The notes under the pieces are model-generated. The model made no database searches. It was not told the DNA's origin and worked only from the letters and a program-made list of their open reading frames with translations. Of a DNA stretch of 12,035 bases, positions 6,913-12,035 are shown in pieces (position 1 is the first letter of the stretch; each line of letters begins with the position of its first letter). The stretch comes from an uncultured Campylobacter sp. (GTDB lineage: Bacteria; Campylobacterota; Campylobacteria; Campylobacterales; Campylobacteraceae): contig NZ_CALACG010000279.1 in the NCBI RefSeq assembly GCF_937890585.1, forward strand, positions 1 through 12,035. The letters run 5' to 3'. The translations under genes and the position numbers were made by a program.

Positions 6913-8168
6913 TTTTTGCCTCCTTTTCTAGCCACCACTAGCACGATGAAAGCAAATATCATAAAGAGTGCCGTAGCACCGATGTAGTCGCCTATAAGCT
7001 GGAAGTATCTCACCGCAGCCACTAAAAATATCACGCTTAGGCCAAGCTTTAGCTCGCCTTTTTTGATAAGAACGGCAGCTGTTATGATGTTTGCGAGTGA
7101 GAAAAAGATATTTGCATAGCCTGGGCCGTAGCTAAAGAAAAACGGCAACGCCACAAGCAGCGTGCCAAGTACCAAGCCACTCTTGTTTTTCTCTTTGAGA
7201 AATAGCGCAAAATAAGCAATACTAAATAGTATAAAAACAAAGCCAAAATTGCTTTTGAAAAATGACTTCACAAACCAAAGCTTTTCCTCGCCAACCTCAA
7301 AGATATCCCTGCTTTCAAACAAAAATAGGCAAACAAGCAAAACAAAAACGCCAAAATTTTTGCCAAATTCTCTTGAAAATGAGCCAAAGCCGTCTCTAAA
7401 GCGATCAAACAGCGGCGAAATACTAACAAGTAAAAGCGCGTAAGATAGCGAAACGATCGCAACCATCGGAAGTCCAAACAAAAAGCCGTAGTTAAATATC
7501 TCTTTAAAGCCGCTGATGTAGCCGCAAAATGAGATGATATATAGATAAATATCAAGGAAAAGCACCGAGGAAAGCCACTTTGAGTCCTCTTTGTAAAGCG
7601 TATAGGCGCCAAGCGCTATAAAGATGATAAAGCCAAAGCCAAAGTCCTGTCCGTAGCCTTTCATCAAGAACCAAAGTGTTGCGATAACTAAGCTTTGAGC
7701 TACTAGCACACCCTTTTTGCTAGCAAAAGATACCGCCATCGCACCGATACTCCAAAGCAAAATTCCTCCGCTTGGCTCGTCGCTAATGTGATAAATTTGC
7801 GCCACAAGAGCGATCGCTGCGCCAAAGCAGAAATTTCCAAGGAAAAACATCGCCGTTGAGAGGTTTTCTTTGTCCTTTGCGAGGTAGTAAATTCCGCCAA
7901 AATTTACAAGCCCAAGTGTAAATAGCACAAGCACCAAGCGCGCAAGCCTTGGTATCTCCTCCCAGTTTGCGCCAACAAGTGTAAAAAACGCGAGCGCAAA
8001 AAAGAGATAAGCGACAAGTTTTAGCACAAAGCTCATCTTTTCGCTATGCGCGTCTGGGTCGATACCATATAAATTTGCTATCTTAAAAGCCGTATCTTTA
8101 TCGACTATGCCCTCACTTTGCCACCGATCCAGCTCTTTGGCTAGAAAATTTCTATTTAAAAAGTTCAA
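6909..8168 (-). CDS. DUF2157 multi-pass membrane protein
   Basis: The product is a very hydrophobic protein with an N-terminal soluble segment (ELDRWQSEGIVDKDTAFKIA), followed by roughly ten or more membrane segments from about residue 45 to the C-terminus, which ends in a basic RKGGKK. The N-terminal W-x-x-x-G-I-V/I pattern is that of DUF2157. Its biochemical role is unknown. The frame is open to a GTG at 8192, but a clear AAAGGAG (8174-8180 on the plus strand) lies inside that extension, five bases before a TTG at 8168. The TTG start (419 residues) is therefore preferred. It is followed by the GDYXXLXY gene with an ATGA overlap. No hydrogenase link is known, and its position between nikR and hypB is the only contextual hint. 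Confidence 0.85.
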   Translation of the reverse strand: MNFLNRNFLAKELDRWQSEGIVDKDTAFKIANLYGIDPDAHSEKMSFVLKLVAYLFFALAFFTLVGANWEEIPRLARLVLVLFTLGLVNFGGIYYLAKDKENLSTAMFFLGNFCFGAAIALVAQIYHISDEPSGGILLWSIGAMAVSFASKKGVLVAQSLVIATLWFLMKGYGQDFGFGFIIFIALGAYTLYKEDSKWLSSVLFLDIYLYIISFCGYISGFKEIFNYGFLFGLPMVAIVSLSYALLLVSISPLFDRFRDGFGSFSREFGKNFGVFVLLVCLFLFESRDIFEVGEEKLWFVKSFFKSNFGFVFILFSIAYFALFLKEKNKSGLVLGTLLVALPFFFSYGPGYANIFFSLANIITAAVLIKKGELKLGLSVIFLVAAVRYFQLIGDYIGATALFMIFAFIVLVVARKGGKK

Positions 8169-8252
8169 TAAGACTCCTTTTTGTAAGCTCACTAAATGTA
8201 AAATTCCCGCTTGCCAGCGTTAAATTTAAAGGCAGTGGTAAAATTTATCGTT

Positions 8253-8258
8253 ATTATA
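8253..8258 (-). promoter_or_regulatory. -10 box for the DUF2157-GDYXXLXY operon
   Basis: TATAAT on the minus strand (TTTATATAATAACG) lies about 85 bases before the preferred TTG start. The A/T-rich context fits a Campylobacter sigma70 promoter. It would give a leader of roughly 75-80 bases with no obvious structure beyond a short CGCT/AGCG stem. Confidence 0.45.
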
Positions 8259-8289
8259 TAAAAATATTACGCAAATGCTAAGAGGAGTT

Positions 8290-8335
8290 ACTTGGGCGAG
8301 CTTTTGCAAATTTAGCTTTAAGCCAAAGCCCAAGT
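8290..8335. repeat. Inverted repeat with 8-bp perfect arms
   Basis: ACTTGGGC (8290-8297) pairs with GCCCAAGT (8328-8335) across 30 bases. The interior holds complementary GCTTT/AAAGC elements that could compete. No T-tract follows. It lies inside the gene remnant and may be chance or a structured RNA element. Confidence 0.4.
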
Positions 8336-8370
8336 AGAGAAACGTCCATCAAACTATCATTTACTAAAGG

Positions 8371-8413
8371 ATATGGGGCTCTGCACTAGCAAATAGCAGG
8401 CAAAGCCCCATAT
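8371..8413. repeat. Inverted repeat with 10-bp perfect arms
   Basis: ATATGGGGCT (8371-8380) pairs with AGCCCCATAT (8404-8413). An inner CTGC (8381-8384) pairs with GCAG (8396-8399), giving a long hairpin with an asymmetric bulge and an 11-base loop. It lacks a T-run on both strands. On the minus strand it lies about 140 bases after the nikR stop and could reduce readthrough from nikR into the DUF2157 genes. Confidence 0.5.
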
Positions 8414-8552
8414 AAATTTACAAAAGTGGACTACGAAAACTGTTTAAAAACTACTTGAAAGACAAAATGCGATAAGCGCCACAGCCAAGAAATATGCTGC
8501 TCGCTTTGTTGAAAAAATCCCAAAATTCCTACTACCCAAAAAGCTCTAAGCC

Positions 8553-8966
8553 CTAAAATTTAGGCACAGCAGCCTTTGTGAGTTTAGCAAATTTAACACC
8601 CTTTAAACCAGCGATCCTATCTGCAAAGCGCTCTATCTTTTCCGCTTCGCCCCTTAAAGAGATCGTTTCTAAACAGTTGTAATGATCGATATGAACGTGA
8701 TTTGTGCAGATTATCGTCACATCAGAATCATGCTCGATATCCATTTTTTTATTAACCAGATCGTTGTGATGGTGCACATAAATGAGCGTCAAAACTCCGA
8801 TCAACTCTTCTTTAGCGTCTTTCCAGCTGTCACTTACGATCTTTTCGCGGATCAGATCCCTCGTAAATTCGCTCCTAGAAGCGTAGCCTTGTTCGCTAAC
8901 CTTTCTGTCTAGTTCGTCTAGTAATTGACTAGGCAAAGAGACACTAAAACGTATAACACTATCCAT
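8553..8966 (-). CDS. nikR: Nickel-responsive transcriptional regulator NikR
   Basis: This 137-residue regulator has an N-terminal ribbon-helix-helix DNA-binding domain ([17 protein letters not shown], with [13 protein letters not shown] as the helices) and a C-terminal ACT-like nickel-binding domain. The high-affinity nickel ligands are all present: His79, His90, His92 (NHVHIDH) and Cys98 (YNCLE), with the same spacing as E. coli H76/H87/H89/C95. NikR tetramers bind inverted operators when loaded with nickel and control nickel uptake and nickel enzyme genes. The ATG at 8966 has AAGGAG at 8973-8978 (plus strand). The gene starts 45 bases after hypF and has its own TATAAT, so it may be expressed both with hypF and independently. 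The target genes cannot be told from this window. Confidence 0.97.
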   Translation of the reverse strand: MDSVIRFSVSLPSQLLDELDRKVSEQGYASRSEFTRDLIREKIVSDSWKDAKEELIGVLTLIYVHHHNDLVNKKMDIEHDSDVTIICTNHVHIDHYNCLETISLRGEAEKIERFADRIAGLKGVKFAKLTKAAVPKF

Positions 8967-9003
8967 TTTCTGCTCCTTCCTCGTTTGATTACCGTTTAAA
9001 ATA

Positions 9004-9009
9004 ATTATA
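9004..9009 (-). promoter_or_regulatory. -10 box for nikR
   Basis: TATAAT on the minus strand (GATGTATAATTATTTT) sits in the 45-base gap between hypF and nikR, 37 bases before the nikR ATG. It begins within a few bases of the hypF stop (9012-9014), so the upstream promoter region overlaps the end of hypF. No clear NikR-type spaced inverted repeat was found over it. Confidence 0.5.
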
Positions 9010-9011
9010 CA

Positions 9012-11237
9012 TCACTTATTAGAAAATGTGGATAAATAATAATAAATTTGCCCTAAATTTACGTTAGAATCGTTACTGCAAAATTTCTTATTGATATAAA
9101 ATTTCAAATTTACTTTAGTAAATTTTTTGTAAATAAGCTCAAGCAAAGTCTTATTTTGAAAAACTCCACCACTTAGCAAAACCTCTTTTTTCTCACTTTT
9201 AGAAATTTTAAAAATAATATCAGCCATGCCATTTATAAATGCCGTTGCCGCGACTCTTGGCTCATCTTTTAAAGCACTTTTAAAGGCATATTTAAAGCCG
9301 ATAACTCCGTCATTTAGGCTAAATTTATAACACGCATCTAAATTTTTATCATAAAGCGCCTCAAGCCTCATGCCACTCTCGCCCTCAAAACTCGAGTGAA
9401 AAATGCCACATATTATCGCACCAAATGCGTCAAATATCCTACCAACAGAGCTAGTTTTTACTAAATTTAGCCCCTTTTGCTCCATCATCTTGAAATTTCT
9501 AAGCACCTTTTCATCAAAATTTACTAAAAATTTATGCCCCTCGTCCTCAAGCTCGTACTTCAAAATAATAGAATAAGCGATGAGATAGATATTTTTTATG
9601 CTATTTTCGCCGCCAAATAAGCTAAATTCATCAAAGTGATAAATTCGCTCATAGCTCTTGCTATCCAGCCTAAAGACCTCGCCACCCCAAATTTTGCCGT
9701 CCTCTCCGTATCCAGTGCCGTCAAAACAAAAGCCAAGATAATCTTTGTCTGGCAAATCATTTTCAAAGATCACGCTTAGCAGATGTGCGTAGTGGTGCTG
9801 CAGATGAACTAGCTCAAAGCCCCGCTCTTTTGCCCATTTTGTATTTAAAAAATTTGGATGCAGGTCGGCTATGACCTTGTCTATTTTTAGATCATAAGTC
9901 GTTTCAAAAAGGGTGAAAATGTCCTTAAATCTATCAAAAGTCGCCACATTTTTTAGGTCGCCGATATATGGGCTAACCATCAAAAGGCCGTCTTTGTAGA
10001 TACAAAATGAGCTTTTTAGCTCCGCTCCAAGGGCTAAAAATGTCCCTTTTTGCTTAAAATTTGTATGGATGAAATTTGGATTTAGCCCGCGACTTGTTCT
10101 TGTAAAAATTATCTCATCACCAACGCAAAATGCGATACTATCGTCACTTGGCGAGTAAATTTCTCGGTCGTGATCAAGGTAAAAGTCTATGACGTCGCCT
10201 AGTTTTTCTCTAAGTTCATTTTCGTCCTTTATGACGACCTCGCCTGAGATGTTTGCGCTAGTTGCGATGATGTCGTGCTTGAGGTGGTCAAATAGCAAAA
10301 GGTGTATGCCACTAAATGCGAGCATGACACCAAGCTTGTTTAAATTTGGAGCTACGCTTTTTGCGATATTTGAGCCGTTTTTTGCCTCGAGCAAGACGAT
10401 TGGCTTTAAATTTGAAGTAAGAAGCTTCGCCTCAGCCTCTGAAATTTGCGCTATCTCTCTAGCGTTTTGTAAATTTTTACTCATCAGAGCAAATGGCTTA
10501 CTTGGGCGGTGTTTTCTAGCTCTTAGCTCGCAAACTGCTGCTTCATTTGTCGCGTCGCAAACTAGATGAAAGCCACCAAGGCCTTTAATGGCTAAAATTT
10601 TACCCTCGTTTATGAGCCTAGCCGCCTCTTTGGCTGCTTCATTCTCGCTAGCTAGGACTTTGCCAAATTTATCTTTTAGATATAGTTTTGGTCCGCAGTT
10701 TGGGCAAGAGATCGGCTCTGCGTGGTAGCGGCGATTAAGCGGGTCTTTGTATTCGCTCTCACAAAACTCGCACATCTTAGACTCGTTCATCGTCGTATTT
10801 ATCCTATCATAAGGCAATGTTTTGATGATGGAAAATCTCGGTCCGCAGTTGGTGCAGTTTATAAATGGGTATTTGTAGCGTGGGTTTGTAGGGTCATAAA
10901 ACTCACGCAAGCAGTCATCACAAAGTGCGTAATCAGGCAAGATAGGCGCTTGTTTGGTAGCTGATTTTGAGGCTACGATCTCAAGCTTTTCGTAAATTTT
11001 ATCTATCTTAAATTTCTTTAGCTCATCGATCCTAGCAAGGGCTGGTAGCTTCTCATAAAGCTCTTTTTCAAAAGCCAAAAAGCTAGCCTCTTCGCCGCTA
11101 AAATTTAGCTTCACGCCCTCATCATCATTGTAAATTTCGCCAACTAGGGCAAATCTATGCGCCAAAGTATAGACAAAAGGTCTAAAACCAACGCCTTGAA
11201 CTAAGCCTTTGATCTCATATCTAAAGCTTGATCTCAA
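9012..11237 (-). CDS. hypF: Carbamoyltransferase HypF
   Basis: HypF turns carbamoyl phosphate and ATP into carbamoyl-adenylate and loads the carbamoyl group on HypE. Domains in order, numbered from the TTG at 11237 (741 residues): acylphosphatase (VQGVGFRPFVY at 13-23); two C4 zinc-finger-like units (C106, C109, C128, C131 and C156, C159, C178, C181); a YrdC-like domain (about 200-385, with KHRPSKPFALM and ATSANISGE); and a Kae1-like domain with the metal motif HHYAH (481-485), FDGTGYGEDG (505-514), EGESGMRLEAL (618-628) and LLSGGVFQNK (687-696). Length is normal. The frame is open to a TTG at 11255, but 11237 has a GGA upstream and fits the usual short lead before the acylphosphatase domain. 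It overlaps the end of the upstream HydE gene. Near the C-terminus NDSNVNLGQ replaces the usual NDGG-x-x-LGQ; the Asp is kept. Confidence 0.96.
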   Translation of the reverse strand: MRSSFRYEIKGLVQGVGFRPFVYTLAHRFALVGEIYNDDEGVKLNFSGEEASFLAFEKELYEKLPALARIDELKKFKIDKIYEKLEIVASKSATKQAPILPDYALCDDCLREFYDPTNPRYKYPFINCTNCGPRFSIIKTLPYDRINTTMNESKMCEFCESEYKDPLNRRYHAEPISCPNCGPKLYLKDKFGKVLASENEAAKEAARLINEGKILAIKGLGGFHLVCDATNEAAVCELRARKHRPSKPFALMSKNLQNAREIAQISEAEAKLLTSNLKPIVLLEAKNGSNIAKSVAPNLNKLGVMLAFSGIHLLLFDHLKHDIIATSANISGEVVIKDENELREKLGDVIDFYLDHDREIYSPSDDSIAFCVGDEIIFTRTSRGLNPNFIHTNFKQKGTFLALGAELKSSFCIYKDGLLMVSPYIGDLKNVATFDRFKDIFTLFETTYDLKIDKVIADLHPNFLNTKWAKERGFELVHLQHHYAHLLSVIFENDLPDKDYLGFCFDGTGYGEDGKIWGGEVFRLDSKSYERIYHFDEFSLFGGENSIKNIYLIAYSIILKYELEDEGHKFLVNFDEKVLRNFKMMEQKGLNLVKTSSVGRIFDAFGAIICGIFHSSFEGESGMRLEALYDKNLDACYKFSLNDGVIGFKYAFKSALKDEPRVAATAFINGMADIIFKISKSEKKEVLLSGGVFQNKTLLELIYKKFTKVNLKFYINKKFCSNDSNVNLGQIYYYLSTFSNK

Positions 11238-12035
11238 TGCCAAATCCGGGGTCAAAATTTGTTTTTATATTTGGGTTTAGGTGTTTTTTTATCAAGTTGC
11301 TAACTGCCTTATTGTAAAATAAATCCCCGCTTAAAGTAACATTTTTGATCTTAAATTTATCTCGTTTTTCATAGCTAAAATCGCTCAAAAAATGCGCCAA
11401 AGACTCGGTGCAACCAAAGCTGATATTCTTCTCTCCAGCGCCAGCAAGGATAAATGAAATAATACTTTTTACAAACTTAACCCCGTCTAAACCAAAGTCA
11501 TCTTTCATTTTATAATCTATCCTAACGCCCTTTTGACCGCTAAAATCGCTTGCCATAAGAAGCAAATTCTCCCCTGCTTTTTTAAAGTCACTACTTGTGC
11601 CAAGCAAGCGTCCAGCTATACAAAATAGTGAGAAAAAGCTAGCGTTTGAGCTAAATTTGCCACTTGGCAAGGCGCGCTCTTTGCTGAAGTTTTCAAGTAG
11701 CCTTTCGCCACCCTCCTCGGCTCTTATGAGCTCATAAATTTCTTCAAAGCTACTAAATTTTGGTAAAAATAGAAGCTGTGTTTTGCTTGATTTTGAAAGC
11801 AGGCAAATTTCATCATCGCTAAATTTGCTAAATTTTAGCCCCAAAGCCACTTCGCCAAAATAGCTAAGCTCAAATTCCTCATCTTTTGTATAAAAAAATG
11901 GGCTTAAAAGCGCGCTGTTTTCAAGCAAAGCAAGCCTTGAAAGAGCGTTTTTTTGCTCCTTTATGGCAACGCTTAAAAAGCTAAAGCCATCTTGATTTAG
12001 CTGCTCGCAAAGGGCGTAAAGAAAAAGGTCATTTG
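11221..12035 (-). CDS. hydE: HydE-type Kae1-like hydrogenase accessory protein (5' partial)
   Basis: The frame stays open from the TAG at 11221-11223 to the right edge, so the N-terminus is outside the window; a TTG at 11928 is not the true start. About 270 residues are visible. The end, VTLSGDLFYNKAVSNLIKKH, lines up with LLSGGVFQNKTLLELIYKK of the adjacent HypF. An upstream stretch (SSNASFFSLFCIAGRLLG...KKAGENLLLMA) lines up loosely with SSVGRIFDAFGAIICG...GESGMRLEAL of HypF. It is therefore a degenerate relative of the HypF Kae1-like domain. Epsilonproteobacterial hydrogenase operons carry such an accessory gene, called hydE in Wolinella and Helicobacter. The name is given on that basis (family similarity and position before hypF), not on full alignment. 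Its exact role is unknown. It overlaps hypF by 17 bases (35 if HypF starts at 11255), so the two are likely co-translated. Confidence 0.75.
   Translation of the reverse strand, partial: NDLFLYALCEQLNQDGFSFLSVAIKEQKNALSRLALLENSALLSPFFYTKDEEFELSYFGEVALGLKFSKFSDDEICLLSKSSKTQLLFLPKFSSFEEIYELIRAEEGGERLLENFSKERALPSGKFSSNASFFSLFCIAGRLLGTSSDFKKAGENLLLMASDFSGQKGVRIDYKMKDDFGLDGVKFVKSIISFILAGAGEKNISFGCTESLAHFLSDFSYEKRDKFKIKNVTLSGDLFYNKAVSNLIKKHLNPNIKTNFDPGFGIEIKL

Larger units (their letters stand above)
8282..8549 (+). pseudogene. Decayed plus-strand gene remnant beside nikR
   Basis: This stretch has no intact gene but reads as protein on the plus strand. From 8282 one frame gives EELLGRAFANLALSQS... 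and continues to ...KGYGALH, then a TAG at 8387-8389, then QIAGKAPYKFTKVDYENCLK. At a run of five A (8446-8450), dropping one base restores LLERQNAISATAKKYAARFV... to a TAA at 8547-8549, four bases before the nikR stop on the other strand. Codon choice resembles the neighbouring genes. The two lesions (nonsense and +1 frameshift) and the absence of a convincing start, with a TAA directly before 8282, argue for the eroded C-terminal part of a former gene. I do not recognise the family. The remaining part of the gap (8193-8281) holds only the DUF2157 promoter and leader. Confidence 0.5.

Noticed and set aside
7249..7900. Open frames in other phases inside the DUF2157 gene
   Set aside because: They have unnatural composition and overlap a membrane protein with a clear start, ribosome binding site and ATGA coupling.
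8275..8337. Possible small gene starting ATG at 8275 (MLRGVTWASF..., 20 residues)
   Set aside because: It is short and has no ribosome binding site in front of the ATG; another frame over the same bases extends much further.
8371..8413. The 10-bp hairpin as a classical intrinsic terminator
   Set aside because: No T-tract follows the stem on either strand.
8682..8912. Plus-strand open frame opposite nikR
   Set aside because: NikR on the other strand has all nickel ligands and the DNA-binding domain.
10189..10964. Plus-strand open frames opposite hypF (10189-10569 and 10722-10964)
   Set aside because: They are antisense to the YrdC-like and zinc-finger regions of HypF and have no supporting motif.

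Overview
This AT-rich window has codon use, intergenic A/T tracts and gene content typical of an epsilonproteobacterial Campylobacter. The C. concisus/C. curvus group is the best guess, but the species is an inference. The core of the window is a [NiFe]-hydrogenase maturation locus on the minus strand. It is read from high to low coordinates.

Layout from the right edge: a HydE/Kae1-like protein (N-terminus outside the window) overlaps hypF. hypF is followed by nikR, the nickel-responsive ribbon-helix-helix regulator, which has its own good -10 box. Next is a 360-base stretch (8193-8552, or 8169-8552 with the preferred TTG start of the next gene). It is not simply intergenic, because it holds a decayed plus-strand reading frame and two strong inverted repeats. 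Then comes a membrane protein pair, DUF2157 and GDYXXLXY, whose stop and start overlap as ATGA. After an 81-base gap comes the tight hypB-hypC-hypD-hypE-hypA cluster, whose genes overlap by 1 base (TAATG/TGATG), except for an 8-base gap before hypE.

After hypA, a near-perfect 30-bp palindrome containing a -10 box overlaps the hypA stop codon. It precedes an Abi-like HEPN gene that is broken by a single-base frameshift. This gene converges on the 3' end of a large plus-strand AsmA/YhdP-like protein gene whose 5' end is off the left edge.

How the genes work together: HypF carbamoylates the C-terminal Cys of HypE, which dehydrates it to a thiocyanate. HypC and HypD carry the iron and assemble Fe(CN)2CO. 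HypA and HypB (with a histidine-rich, nickel-storage-like N-terminus) insert nickel. NikR senses nickel. All six Hyp proteins (A-F) are encoded here with their key residues, except that HypB has Ser where the guanine-specificity Asp of the N/TKxD motif is expected. The structural hydrogenase genes are not in the window and may lie beyond the right edge.

I did not find a clearly new multi-gene system. The best leads are the frameshifted HEPN gene with its palindromic promoter, the two-lesion gene remnant with hairpins beside nikR, and the degenerate HypF-like HydE paired with HypF.
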